Positions 8,032-16,933 of a stretch of 64,000 nt of DNA are shown in pieces. Source of the stretch: Caballeronia sp. dw_276 (GTDB lineage: Bacteria > Pseudomonadota > Gammaproteobacteria > Burkholderiales > Burkholderiaceae). The stretch covers positions 62,001 to 126,000 of the forward strand of contig NZ_JAAVUV010000016.1 of assembly GCF_018449635.1 (NCBI RefSeq), read 5' to 3'. The notes under the pieces are model-generated. The model saw only the letters and a program-made list of their open reading frames with translations, made no database searches and was not told where the DNA came from. Positions within the stretch are counted from its first letter, which is position 1, and each line of letters opens with the position of its first letter. The translations under genes were made by a program, and so were the position numbers.

Positions 8032-9273
8032 TCAGCCGTGCAGCGGATGCAATATGGAAGCAATGCCCTTCGATGAAAGCGCGCTTTCAATTCCAAGCAC
8101 CGTCCCGCCGATCGCTCCGGCATATTGATTCAGCGCTGTGTTCTGGATCAGCAGGCTGCGCGTTGCAAGCGGCAGGGCTCGTCTATAAACCACTGCGCGT
8201 ACGCCCGCGAGAAGATCATCGCTGATCCTCGCCATGCGGCCTCCAAGCACGATTGCCGCCGGGTTATACATATGCACGAGCATCGCGATGATCTCGCCAA
8301 TTTCCTCGGCCGCCGCGCGTATCAGCCGCACCGCTTGTGGATCGCCGGAGCGAACGAGACGCACCAGGTCATCCACGGTTTGCGCGTCGGACTCGGGAAG
8401 CGCCTGCAGGTTGGCGAGCACCGCGTTAGTCGACGCAACCGCTTCCACACAGCCGATGTTGCCGCAGCGGCAAACCACGTCGTCGCGACCCGGCACACGG
8501 ATATGGCCGACGTCGCCCGCAGAACCGTCGGCGCCGCGATGCAGCATGCCGTCGGACGTGATGATGCCGCAGCCTATCCCCGTCGATACCTTCGCGAACA
8601 ATAGCGGCGACTGATTGGCGGGCCGCGTCCGCGCTTCGCCAAGGGCCATGAGGTTCACGTCGTTATCGACGAGAACCGGCGTCTTGAGCCGCGCCTGCAA
8701 ATATTCCGATACGGGAAAGCCGTCCCATCCCGGCATGATCGGCGGCCTCACGCAAACGCCGCGGCTGAAGTCCACCGGACTCGGCAAGCCGACCACGACG
8801 CTGCGCACGGTTTGATCGAGGAGCCGGTGCTCCTGCAGCAATTGATGGAATTGCTCGATGATCGATTCGAGGACCGGTTCGGGACCCAGCGAAACATCGA
8901 TGCCAAACACGCGTTCGGCGAGCCGCCGCTGCGCGAGATCGGAGATCACGAGACGCCCGTGCGTTGCTCCCATATCCGCGACCAGGATGACGCCGGCGCG
9001 CGGGTTGAGTACGAGCATGGTGCCGGGACGTCCTCTCGCCGACGCGCTTTGCGCTTGTTCCTTCACGAGATCGCATTCGATCAGCGGCTGGATCAACTGC
9101 GACACGGTCGAGCGCGCGAAGCCGGTGTTGCGCGCAAGGTCCGCGCGGCTCACGCCCTGCGACGAAGCGATCAGCTTCGCAAGCTTGCTATGCACCTCGA
9201 ACTCTTCGAGCCGGAAAGCGCGGTCGAAAGTGGCGAGGCGAGAGAGAGCGGGCTGATTGCTTTGAGTGTGCAT
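8032..9273 (-). CDS. ROK-family transcriptional repressor (NagC/XylR type)
   Basis: 413 residues. An N-terminal winged helix (VSRADLARNTGFARSTVSQLIQPLIECDLV) is followed by a ROK sugar-binding domain with DMGATHGR and the zinc motif CRCGNIGCVEA. The DNA-binding domain marks it as a regulator, not a sugar kinase. It faces the Gfo/AlsBAC operon across 172 bp and is the obvious candidate to repress it until a sugar binds. In E. coli the als genes are controlled by an RpiR-type protein, so the regulator here differs in family. Confidence 0.9.
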   Translation of the reverse strand: MHTQSNQPALSRLATFDRAFRLEEFEVHSKLAKLIASSQGVSRADLARNTGFARSTVSQLIQPLIECDLVKEQAQSASARGRPGTMLVLNPRAGVILVADMGATHGRLVISDLAQRRLAERVFGIDVSLGPEPVLESIIEQFHQLLQEHRLLDQTVRSVVVGLPSPVDFSRGVCVRPPIMPGWDGFPVSEYLQARLKTPVLVDNDVNLMALGEARTRPANQSPLLFAKVSTGIGCGIITSDGMLHRGADGSAGDVGHIRVPGRDDVVCRCGNIGCVEAVASTNAVLANLQALPESDAQTVDDLVRLVRSGDPQAVRLIRAAAEEIGEIIAMLVHMYNPAAIVLGGRMARISDDLLAGVRAVVYRRALPLATRSLLIQNTALNQYAGAIGGTVLGIESALSSKGIASILHPLHG

Positions 9274-9353
9274 AGCGGCGGGGGCCTTGGGAAACCGAGC
9301 TTACTTTAATCCGAGCATTGGCCACAAGCGCGTTTCTCAGCTCGATAGGCAAA

Positions 9354-9385
9354 GTATTTATGTCGGGAATCGAATTAAATAATAC
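9354..9385. promoter_or_regulatory. AT-rich imperfect inverted repeat, candidate ROK operator
   Basis: GTATTTA at 9354-9360 is mirrored imperfectly by TAAATAATAC at 9376-9385. This is the only AT-rich patch in the ROK/oxidoreductase intergenic region. It loosely resembles NagC/Mlc sites (TATTT...AAATA). Weak evidence. Confidence 0.3.
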
Positions 9386-9445
9386 AAAATGTCCGGCCAT
9401 GTCGGGCGTCGGTATTGTCCAGTCAACCCAATGGAGTTTAAAAAA

Positions 9446-10588
9446 ATGGCTGAGACAAAACTGGCTGGAGCGCTGGGCGTGGCAATCGTCGGCGCCGGCA
9501 TGATGGGTGCGGTTCATTCAAGAGCAAGCCGTCTGGCAGGCGCTCAGATCAAGGGCATCGCGACGTCGAGCCCCGAACGCGCCAAGGAGGCCGCCGCTCA
9601 ACTTGGTATTGAACGCGCTTATTCAAGCGTGGATGAAGCCATCGGCGATCCGTCTGTCGACGTCATTCATATCTGCACGCCCAATTCAACGCATTACCCG
9701 CTTGCCATGGCGGCGCTCGCTGCCGGCAAGCACGTGATCTGCGAAAAGCCGCTTGCGACCGGTCTCGCCGATGCAAAAGCATTGGCGGACGCTGCTCGGT
9801 CGGCGCAGCGCGTGGCGGCTATTCCATTTGTTTATCGATATCACCCGATGGTGCGGGAAGCGCGCGCGCTCGTGCAGGACGGCACCGTTGGCGCGCTGCA
9901 ACTGATGCACGGAAGTTATCTTCAGGACTGGCTGCTCGGCCGCGACGATACGAACTGGCGCGTCGACGCAACCTTGGGCGGTCCGTCGCGTGCATTTGCC
10001 GACATCGGCTCGCATTGGTGTGACCTGATCGAATGGATAAGCGGCGAGCGCTTCGAATCCGTTGTCGCGACGCTCCAGACCACGATGAAGGATCGTCCGG
10101 CGGGATCGGTCGCGACGTTTTCAGCGGTGACGGCCGATGCATCGGCGCCGCGCAAAGCCGTGACGACCGAGGACATCGCCGGCGCGTTGTTCCGCACGGT
10201 TACGGGCGTGCTGACAACGCTGACCGTAAGCCAGGTGTCGGCGGGACGCAAGAACCGCTTATGGTTCGAAATCGACGGCGCCAACGCAAGCCTCGTATTC
10301 GATCAGGAAGAACCCGAAAAGCTGTGGCTCGGCGAACGCGACTCGACGCGCTTGTTCGTGCGCGATCCATCGCGTGGCAGCGCCGAGCAGCGGCGTCTCG
10401 CGACGTTGCCGGCGGGTCACGCGCAAGGCTATGCGCAATGCTTTGAAGCCTTCGTTGCCGATACCTACTCAGTCATTCGCGGCGAAACGCGCGACGGCCT
10501 GCCGACGTTCGACGATGGTTATCGCTCGGCGCAGATCATCGATGCGGTGCTGGGTTCATCGAAAGCAGGTGCGTGGAAGCAGATTTAG
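9446..10588 (+). CDS. Gfo/Idh/MocA-family sugar oxidoreductase
   Basis: 380 residues from the ATG at 9446, placed 9 nt after GGAG; the frame is open back to 9389. An NAD(P)-binding Rossmann fold with VAIVGAGMMG is followed by the family motif EKPLA (Glu100-Lys101-Pro102) and FADIGSHWCDL, whose His190 is the expected catalytic histidine. Members oxidise a sugar or inositol hydroxyl, often at C1 or C3, or reduce the ketone. First gene of a seven-gene rightward operon with the AlsBAC transporter. Substrate unknown. Confidence 0.85.
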   Translation: MAETKLAGALGVAIVGAGMMGAVHSRASRLAGAQIKGIATSSPERAKEAAAQLGIERAYSSVDEAIGDPSVDVIHICTPNSTHYPLAMAALAAGKHVICEKPLATGLADAKALADAARSAQRVAAIPFVYRYHPMVREARALVQDGTVGALQLMHGSYLQDWLLGRDDTNWRVDATLGGPSRAFADIGSHWCDLIEWISGERFESVVATLQTTMKDRPAGSVATFSAVTADASAPRKAVTTEDIAGALFRTVTGVLTTLTVSQVSAGRKNRLWFEIDGANASLVFDQEEPEKLWLGERDSTRLFVRDPSRGSAEQRRLATLPAGHAQGYAQCFEAFVADTYSVIRGETRDGLPTFDDGYRSAQIIDAVLGSSKAGAWKQI

Positions 10589-10614
10589 TTGGCAGCTTGT
10601 TCAACACATAAAAA

Positions 10615-10628
10615 TCCGCTTACGCGGA
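10615..10628 (+). other. Short mRNA hairpin before the binding-protein gene
   Basis: TCCGC-TTAC-GCGGA forms a 5-bp stem with a 4-nt loop in the 57 bp between the oxidoreductase and binding-protein genes. It could stabilise the downstream message, as is common where a binding protein must be made in excess. Confidence 0.3.
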
Positions 10629-10645
10629 ACAACAGGAGACGAAGC

Positions 10646-11593
10646 ATGAACGTACAAAAGTGGCTTAAATCGACAACGGGCGTTGCAGCAGCGGTTGTAA
10701 CGCTGGCAGCGTGGACGCCGGCGCAAGCGGCTGACATTGCAATCGTATTAAAGACGCTCGCCAACCCGTATTGGGTTGCGATGCGCGATGGCATCCAGAA
10801 AGAAGCGAAGGCGAAGGGCGTCACGGTCGACATTCTCGCGGGCAACAGCGAAGAAGATATTCAGGGGCAGCAGCGTCTGGTCGAAGACGTGTTGAACAAG
10901 AATTACAAGGCAATCGGCGTTGCGCCGATCTCACCCGTGAGCCTGATCCAGGCGGTTAGCGCGGCGACGAAGAAGGGTATCTACGTAGTCAATATCGATG
11001 AAAAAATCGACCAGGGTCAGCTGAAAGCGGCGGGCGGTGCGGTGATCGGATTCATCTCCAGCGACAACGTGGCGCTTGGGAATAAAGCGGGCGATTTCAT
11101 CGTCCAGAAGCTTGGCAGCGCGGGCGGCAAGGTCGCGATCATCGAAGGAAAAGCGGGCAACGTCTCAGGCGATGCACGTCGCGATGGCGCGAAGCAGGCC
11201 TTCGCGAAAGTGCCTTCCATCAAGCTCGTGGCGAGCCAGCCGGGCGACTGGGACCGTTCGAAAGCGCTCGACGTCACCACCAATATCCTGCAACGCAATC
11301 CTGATCTGAAGGCTATCTACGCGGCGAACGACACCATGGCGCTCGGCGCGGCGCAAGCCGTGAAGAACGCGGACAAGCTCGGCAAGATTGTCGTGGTCGG
11401 CACCGACGGTGTTCCTGAAGCCCTCGATTCGATCAAGCGCGGCGAACTCACCGCAACGGTTGCGCAGGACTCGGCCGCAATGGGCGCAAAGGCCGTGGAC
11501 CTGTTGGTGGATGCGTTGAAGAACAAGCCGGCCATCGATCCGAACAAGACGCCGGAATTCACGCCGATCGAGTCGCATCTGATCACGAAGTAA
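10646..11593 (+). CDS. alsB: D-allose-type ABC transporter substrate-binding protein
   Basis: 315 residues from an ATG preceded by AGGAG. A signal peptide ends near Ala28 (TPAQAAD), so the protein is periplasmic. The type I periplasmic-binding fold resembles E. coli AlsB as I remember it along almost its whole length: IVLKTLANPYWV, VNIDEKID, SSDNVALG, IIEGKAGNVSGDARRDGA, LVASQPGDWDR, ALDV, and YAANDTMALGAAQAV. D-allose or a close pyranose is therefore a good guess for the ligand. No alsE or alsK kinase gene is nearby, so the true substrate may differ. Confidence 0.85.
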   Translation: MNVQKWLKSTTGVAAAVVTLAAWTPAQAADIAIVLKTLANPYWVAMRDGIQKEAKAKGVTVDILAGNSEEDIQGQQRLVEDVLNKNYKAIGVAPISPVSLIQAVSAATKKGIYVVNIDEKIDQGQLKAAGGAVIGFISSDNVALGNKAGDFIVQKLGSAGGKVAIIEGKAGNVSGDARRDGAKQAFAKVPSIKLVASQPGDWDRSKALDVTTNILQRNPDLKAIYAANDTMALGAAQAVKNADKLGKIVVVGTDGVPEALDSIKRGELTATVAQDSAAMGAKAVDLLVDALKNKPAIDPNKTPEFTPIESHLITK

Positions 11594-11622
11594 GCCGGTC
11601 GCAGGTACCAAGCGAGGATCAG

Positions 11623-13134
11623 ATGAACGACGTACTGGTGGCCGTGCGCGGCATCACGAAGCTGTTTCCGGGCACGACCGCACTAAGCGATGTGAGCTTC
11701 GACGTTCGCGCAGGCGAAGTGCATGTGCTACTTGGCGAGAACGGCGCCGGGAAATCGACGCTGATGAAAATCCTGAGCGGCATTTACGAGCCTACTTCGG
11801 GCGCAATCATCGCGGGCGGTAACGAGTATTCGAAGCTCTCGCCCTCGTTGTCTGCTCAGCTCGGCATCTGCCTGATCTATCAGGAGCTGAGTGTTATCGA
11901 CTATTTGAGCATTGAAGAGAACCTGTTCGTTGGGCGCATTCCGACCATCAGGCGCTTTGGTGTGCCCGTGGTCGATCGCCGGAAGATGAACGCAAAGGCG
12001 CGTGAGGTGCTCGCGCGTGTCGGTATCGCGCGCGATCCGCGAACACTGGTTGGCGACCTCGGCATCTCGGAGAAACAGCAAGTCGAAATTGCCAAGGCGC
12101 TCGCAAGCGAAGCGCGGCTGATCATCATGGACGAACCGACTTCGTCGTTGACGGATACCGAGGTTACGAAGCTGTTCAACGTGATCGGCGATCTGAAGCG
12201 TGAAGGTGTTGGTGTCGCTTATATCTCGCACAAGCTCAAGGAAATCCCCGTGATCGGCGACCGGGTCACGGTACTCAAGGACGGCAAATACGTGGGTACG
12301 TACGACGCCAAATCGACCTCCACGGATCGACTCGTCGCGCTGATGGTCGGCCGCGAGATCGTTCATGGCCGGCCGAAAGGCGAGGACGCGACGCACGGCG
12401 AGGTGGTGTTTTCCGTCGATCATCTTTCGTCACGCGATGGCTGGGTGCGCGATGTCTCGTTCAACCTGCATCGCGGCGAGATCTTCGGTTTTGCGGGTTT
12501 GATGGGTTCGGGCCGCAGCGAGCTGATGGAAACCATCTTCGGCGTGCGCCGCAAATCGGCCGGCCGCATGACGCTGAATGGACACGAGATCACGATCGAT
12601 TCGCCATACCAGGCCGTGAAGCAAGGGCTTGCGTTCGTGACGGAAGACCGGCGCGCAACGGGCTTCTTCCATAACCTGAATATTGAAGAAAATATCTTCG
12701 TGGCGCCTGCTTTGCGCAGCACCAGACGTGCGTTGTCGCTGGGACTGATCGATCGCGCGCGTCAGCGTGAATTCGGACTGCGCTACAAGGAGCGGCTGCG
12801 AATCCGGTGCGCTTCATCGACGCAGAACATCACCGAGCTTTCGGGCGGCAATCAGCAGAAAGCGATCATTGCAAAGTGGCTCGCGGCGCAAAGCGACCTC
12901 TTTATCTTCGATGAACCCACGCGCGGCATCGACATAGGCGCGAAGGCGGAAATCTATTCGATCATGCGCGGCCTCGCGAACGAGGGGAAGGCGATCCTGA
13001 TGGTTTCATCGGAATTGCCGGAGCTCATAGCCGTGTGTGATCGCATTGCGGTGTACAAGGACGGCACGGTCGCAAGCACGCTTTTCAACGCCGACGCCAC
13101 GGAAGAATCGATCATGCAAGTCGCCACGTCATGA
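11623..13134 (+). CDS. alsA: Allose/ribose-type sugar ABC transporter ATPase
   Basis: 503 residues with two tandem ATPase domains, as in AlsA and RbsA. The first half has Walker A GENGAGKST (38-46), the Q-loop stretch IYQELSVID, and Walker B LIIMDEPTSS. The second half has the usual degenerate Walker A (GLMGSGRSE), the signature LSGGNQQK, and FDEPTRGID. Phrases such as IYQELSVID, SRDGWVRDVSF and QNITELSGGNQQK match AlsA closely. It sits 29 bp after alsB and overlaps or abuts alsC, consistent with one transport complex. Confidence 0.9.
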   Translation: MNDVLVAVRGITKLFPGTTALSDVSFDVRAGEVHVLLGENGAGKSTLMKILSGIYEPTSGAIIAGGNEYSKLSPSLSAQLGICLIYQELSVIDYLSIEENLFVGRIPTIRRFGVPVVDRRKMNAKAREVLARVGIARDPRTLVGDLGISEKQQVEIAKALASEARLIIMDEPTSSLTDTEVTKLFNVIGDLKREGVGVAYISHKLKEIPVIGDRVTVLKDGKYVGTYDAKSTSTDRLVALMVGREIVHGRPKGEDATHGEVVFSVDHLSSRDGWVRDVSFNLHRGEIFGFAGLMGSGRSELMETIFGVRRKSAGRMTLNGHEITIDSPYQAVKQGLAFVTEDRRATGFFHNLNIEENIFVAPALRSTRRALSLGLIDRARQREFGLRYKERLRIRCASSTQNITELSGGNQQKAIIAKWLAAQSDLFIFDEPTRGIDIGAKAEIYSIMRGLANEGKAILMVSSELPELIAVCDRIAVYKDGTVASTLFNADATEESIMQVATS

Positions 13135-13154
13135 GCGACCACGAAGGAGGCAGG

Positions 13155-14135
13155 ATGAATCAGTCGAACACATCAGGCGCGCCGTTGCCGGCAGCGCCAC
13201 GGCGCGATTTCGCCACAATATGGCAGACGTATGGCACGTTCGGCATTCTTGTGCTGTTGTTGATCTTGTGCAGCATCGCGTCGCCGCAATACTTCCTCAC
13301 GCGCGACAACCTCGTGCAGGTTCTGCTGCAAAGCTCCGTTATGGTCTTGCTGGCGTGCGGGGTGTTCTTCACCATCCTGATTGCCGGCATCGATTTGTCG
13401 ATTGGTTCCGTGCTGGCGCTTTCCGGCATGGTGATGGCAAAGCTGATGATGGCCGGCATGCCCGTCTGGCTCGCAGTGCTGATTGGCGGAGTGGGCACGG
13501 GCGCCTTGCTTGGTGCGATTAACGGCGCGCTTGTCAATCTCACGCAGTTGCATCCGTTCATCATCACGCTGGGAACGGCGGCGATTTATCGCGGCGTGAC
13601 GCTCATCGTTTCGGACTCGCGATCGGTCTTCGGCTTTGATCGATCATTTACCGACGTTGTTGCGGGTCGGATCTTCGGCGTGCCCGTGCCCATCATCATC
13701 GCGGTCGTGGTGGCCGGCTTCCTGCTGTTCCTGACCAAGTTCACGAAGCTCGGCCGCAATATCTACGCGCTCGGCGGCAACGCGCAGGCCGCGTTTTATT
13801 CGGGCATCAGCGTGAAGCTGCACACCATGGTCGTGTTCATTATTGCGGGGACGTGCGCGGGGATCGCGGGGATTGTCACGACGGCGCGCACGGCGGCCGC
13901 CGAGCCGAATGCCGGAGTCGGGTTCGAGACCTTCGCCATCGCATCGGCGATCATCGGCGGAACGAGCTTCTTTGGCGGACGCGGGCAGGTTACGGGCGTG
14001 GTCATTGGCGGACTGATCATCGGCGTGATCAATAACATCATGAACGTCGAGACCTATTATCAGCAGATCGTGATGGGCGCGCTGATCATCGCAGCGGTCA
14101 CAGCGGACAAGCTGTTCACGCGAAAGTCGCGTTGA
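13155..14135 (+). CDS. alsC: Allose-type sugar ABC transporter permease
   Basis: 326 residues from the ATG at 13155, which has an AAGGAGG site; an in-frame ATG at 13131 overlaps the alsA stop. The chosen length equals that of E. coli AlsC. It has eight to ten membrane helices of the BPD_transp_2 type. AlsC-like blocks include ILIAGIDLSIGSVLALSGM, LHPFIITLGT, GRNIYALGGN, and FAIASAIIGGTSFFGG. It completes the AlsBAC importer in the inner membrane. Confidence 0.9.
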   Translation: MNQSNTSGAPLPAAPRRDFATIWQTYGTFGILVLLLILCSIASPQYFLTRDNLVQVLLQSSVMVLLACGVFFTILIAGIDLSIGSVLALSGMVMAKLMMAGMPVWLAVLIGGVGTGALLGAINGALVNLTQLHPFIITLGTAAIYRGVTLIVSDSRSVFGFDRSFTDVVAGRIFGVPVPIIIAVVVAGFLLFLTKFTKLGRNIYALGGNAQAAFYSGISVKLHTMVVFIIAGTCAGIAGIVTTARTAAAEPNAGVGFETFAIASAIIGGTSFFGGRGQVTGVVIGGLIIGVINNIMNVETYYQQIVMGALIIAAVTADKLFTRKSR

Positions 14136-14208
14136 TTCGATTTGCGAGGGACGCGTGCGAGCGTGGTACGTATCCCCGTTTCAGCAATTCCTCTCCTGGA
14201 GCATCCCC

Positions 14209-15252
14209 GTGTCCTCGATTCAAATCGCAGAGAAAATCCGTCTGTTCGTTGCGCCCTCGCCGCGTAGCGTCGAAGACATTTTCAGTCCCGCCGATCTGGA
14301 GCGCCTTCATGCGCTTGGCGACGTGTTCATTCACGAAGAAGGACCCGTCACCGACGAGATCTTCAACCAGCGTGCAGCCGATGCGCACATCATCGTCGGA
14401 CAGTTCGACATGCCTGCCGAACGTCTGGCACGCGCCGCGAATCTACGCGCAATCGTGAATGTGGAAGGAAATTTCCTGCCGAACGTGGACTACGCGCAGT
14501 GCTTCAGGCAAGGCGTGCGTGTGCTGAACGTGAGTCCGGTGTTCGCGGAACCGGTAGCCGAAGCGGCACTTGGAATGGCGATTGATCTGGCTCGTGGAAT
14601 CAGTCACGCGGACCGGCGCTTTCGCAATGGCACCGAGCAATATGGACTTGATGCCAACAGGGATGCGTTTTCTCTTTACGGTGCGTCTGTGGGATTTATC
14701 GGCATGGGCGACCTCGGGCGTGCGATCCTGCCGCTCATCACGCCGTTTCGTGGCGTTGTCAGGGCGTTCGATCCATGGCTGCCTCCAGCCTACATAGAGT
14801 CGCTCGGTTGCGAACCGGCGTCGCTGGAAACGGTCTTGCGCGAGTCGCAGATCGTGTTCGTGGTGGCAGGCGTGACATCGCAGAACCAGGGCTTTCTCAC
14901 GCGCGATGAATTCGCATCGATGAAACCAGGCGCCGCGTTTGTGCTCGTGAGCCGTGCCGGCGTGGTGGACTTCGATGCAATGCTCGACGCAGCCGCGTCA
15001 GGCCATATCCGCGTGGCGACGGATGTGTTTCCCGAGGAGCCGCTGGCTGCAGGTCACCGGGCGCGTTCCATCGACAACCTGTTGCTCTCTCCGCATCAAG
15101 CCGGTGCACTGAGTGCTGTGTTGCGCGAAATCGGCCGCCGCGCGCTGGCGGATATCGAGTTGATTGCACGCGGTTTGCCTCCGGTGATGTGCAAGATCGC
15201 GCAGCCTGAAACGGTCGGCCTGATGCGCAGCAAGCCGGTGGCAAAGAGCTGA
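14209..15252 (+). CDS. D-isomer-specific 2-hydroxyacid dehydrogenase family protein
   Basis: 347 residues from a GTG at 14209 with GGAG 7 nt upstream; an in-frame GTG also lies at 14155. The NAD-binding domain shows VGFIGMGDLGRAILP. The catalytic triad of the family is in place: Arg in LVSRAGVVD, Glu in VFPEEPL, and His in LSPHQAG. It should interconvert a 2-hydroxyacid and a 2-ketoacid. In the operon it may act on a sugar-derived acid downstream of the Gfo-type enzyme, but this is inference. It ends 3 bp before the next gene. Confidence 0.8.
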   Translation: MSSIQIAEKIRLFVAPSPRSVEDIFSPADLERLHALGDVFIHEEGPVTDEIFNQRAADAHIIVGQFDMPAERLARAANLRAIVNVEGNFLPNVDYAQCFRQGVRVLNVSPVFAEPVAEAALGMAIDLARGISHADRRFRNGTEQYGLDANRDAFSLYGASVGFIGMGDLGRAILPLITPFRGVVRAFDPWLPPAYIESLGCEPASLETVLRESQIVFVVAGVTSQNQGFLTRDEFASMKPGAAFVLVSRAGVVDFDAMLDAAASGHIRVATDVFPEEPLAAGHRARSIDNLLLSPHQAGALSAVLREIGRRALADIELIARGLPPVMCKIAQPETVGLMRSKPVAKS

Positions 15253-15255
15253 CCG

Positions 15256-16218
15256 ATGCTGAACCGCATATCGCACTTTGCAGGAATCGCCGACACACGC
15301 CGCGAATTGAAATGGACCGCGTACCGCGGGTGGAGTGCGTTATCGATGCGCGAGGGCACGGTCGAACTCATTGTCGTGCCGGCCATTGGCGGGAGGCTGA
15401 TGAGCATCCGGCATGAAGGCATCGAACTGGCATACGTGAACGATGCCCTTGCCGGCCATGTCCCGGACTGGAGCGCAGAACAATGGCGTACGCTTTGCGG
15501 TGAGTGGGACTTCCCGTTGTGGGGCGGCGGCAAGACCTGGGTCGCGCCCGAATCCGACTGGCCCGAAGGCGCGCCGCAGCGCGACCTGGACAGCGGTCCC
15601 TACGAAGTTGCGAGCACGTGGTTCGACAGCCGGTCGATGGGCATCGAATTGCTCAGCTCCGTATGCAGACAAAGCGGCATGCAGATCAGGCGCCGTATTG
15701 TCTTGTCCGCACGCGACGGCTCCTGGACAACGTCGCACGAACTCATCAACTGCGCAGAGTCGGCGCGTCCATGCGCGATCTGGGATGTGCTGATGTTGCG
15801 GCGGCCGGGGCGGGTTGACGTAGCCATCGAAAATGCGCCGCGAGACTGGCGCGAATCAGTGATGCCGTTTGTCGCCAAAGGTCCGCTGGGCGATGTGCGC
15901 AATTCCGGTTTCGTGACGGGTTCGGACAAGCATGTGACGACGGTATGCACCGAAGCGGTCGAGTTCAAACTGGGCATCAATCATTCGCCGGGCGTCGTAC
16001 ACGTAGTGTTCGATCTGCCCGAAGGCAAGCACACGTTAAGCAGACGCTTCCCGGTATTTCCCGATGCAAGGTATGCTCATGGCTCGCCGCTTGAAGTCTT
16101 CAACGCGCCGAGACTGCCTTACTTCGAGATCGAGTCGCACGGGCCGCTGGTCGTTTTGCAACCGCGCGAATCGACCACGCTCAGTGTGCTCGAAGCAGTC
16201 ACTGGCGACATTGAGTGA
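15256..16218 (+). CDS. DUF4380-like protein, probable mutarotase-fold sugar binder
   Basis: 320 residues, no signal peptide. The pattern GTVELIVVPAIGGRLMSIRHEGIELAYVN is typical of aldose-1-epimerase-like beta-sandwich folds, and GEWDFPLWGGGKTWVAPE fits the DUF4380 family. Such proteins are often encoded with sugar transport genes but have no firm function. Tight spacing (3 bp after the dehydrogenase, 1-nt-scale contact with the HAD frame) ties it to the operon. It might be a mutarotase or isomerase for the imported sugar or its oxidation product. Confidence 0.6.
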   Translation: MLNRISHFAGIADTRRELKWTAYRGWSALSMREGTVELIVVPAIGGRLMSIRHEGIELAYVNDALAGHVPDWSAEQWRTLCGEWDFPLWGGGKTWVAPESDWPEGAPQRDLDSGPYEVASTWFDSRSMGIELLSSVCRQSGMQIRRRIVLSARDGSWTTSHELINCAESARPCAIWDVLMLRRPGRVDVAIENAPRDWRESVMPFVAKGPLGDVRNSGFVTGSDKHVTTVCTEAVEFKLGINHSPGVVHVVFDLPEGKHTLSRRFPVFPDARYAHGSPLEVFNAPRLPYFEIESHGPLVVLQPRESTTLSVLEAVTGDIE

Positions 16219-16259
16219 CATCGTTAGCGCTTGTCCGCTGCACATCATTCATCTTCCTC

Positions 16260-16928
16260 ATGCTGCTTACTCAAGTCGAATTCCGCACCTCCTGCCTTCT
16301 CTTCGACATGGATGGGACGTTGATCAACTCGCACGCGCCTGTGATTCGTGCCTACACGGATTGGGCGGCCCATCACGGACTCGACCCCGCCATGGTCTTG
16401 CGCGAATGCCAGGGGCGGCGCGTGATCGATACCGTTCGTGCTTTGGCGCCGCCGGGAACGGATATCGAAGCCGATACGGCGGCGCTCAAGCAGCGCGAAC
16501 TTGACGATGTAGACGGCATTGTCGAAATACCGGGCGCGCGGGCCTTGCTGGAATCGCTTTCCGACGATCGCTGGGCTGTTGTGACTTCCGCTGAACGGCC
16601 CCTCGCGATACGGCGCATGCAGGCAGCCGGACTGCCGATTCCCCGCTTTTTGTTCACATCCGACGACATTGTGCGGGGCAAGCCTGCGCCGGATGGTTTC
16701 ATTGCGGGCGCCAAAGCGTTGGGCGCAGAACCAGAGCAGGCCCTCGTGTTAGAGGATTCGGCAGCAGGGATCAAATCAGGATTAGCAGCATCATCACGAG
16801 TCATTGCGTTGACTTCCACGCTGGATGTGACGCAGATCGATGCGCTCGGACCCTCCGGTTATCTCCATGACTTTCTTGGCGTGAAAGTTGTCGAAGACGA
16901 GGGCCAGCTGTTGTTCCGGATTGCATGA
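16260..16928 (+). CDS. HAD-superfamily sugar phosphatase-like hydrolase
   Basis: 222 residues from the ATG at 16260; the frame is open back to a GTG at 16215 that would overlap the preceding stop. Neither has a clear ribosome site. HAD motifs: I, FDMDGT (Asp16 nucleophile, Asp18); II, VVTSAE; III, Lys in RGKPAPDGF; IV, LVLEDSAAG. The cap type and motifs match the GS1/DOG-like phosphatases that hydrolyse sugar or polyol phosphates. Last gene of the sugar operon, though no kinase is encoded with it, which makes its substrate unclear. Confidence 0.8.
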   Translation: MLLTQVEFRTSCLLFDMDGTLINSHAPVIRAYTDWAAHHGLDPAMVLRECQGRRVIDTVRALAPPGTDIEADTAALKQRELDDVDGIVEIPGARALLESLSDDRWAVVTSAERPLAIRRMQAAGLPIPRFLFTSDDIVRGKPAPDGFIAGAKALGAEPEQALVLEDSAAGIKSGLAASSRVIALTSTLDVTQIDALGPSGYLHDFLGVKVVEDEGQLLFRIA

Positions 16929-16933
16929 ACGGT

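Noticed and set aside
8032..9273. ROK protein as a sugar kinase (allose kinase)
   Set aside because: It has an N-terminal DNA-binding winged helix and the length of a NagC/XylR repressor, so it is a regulator and not AlsK.
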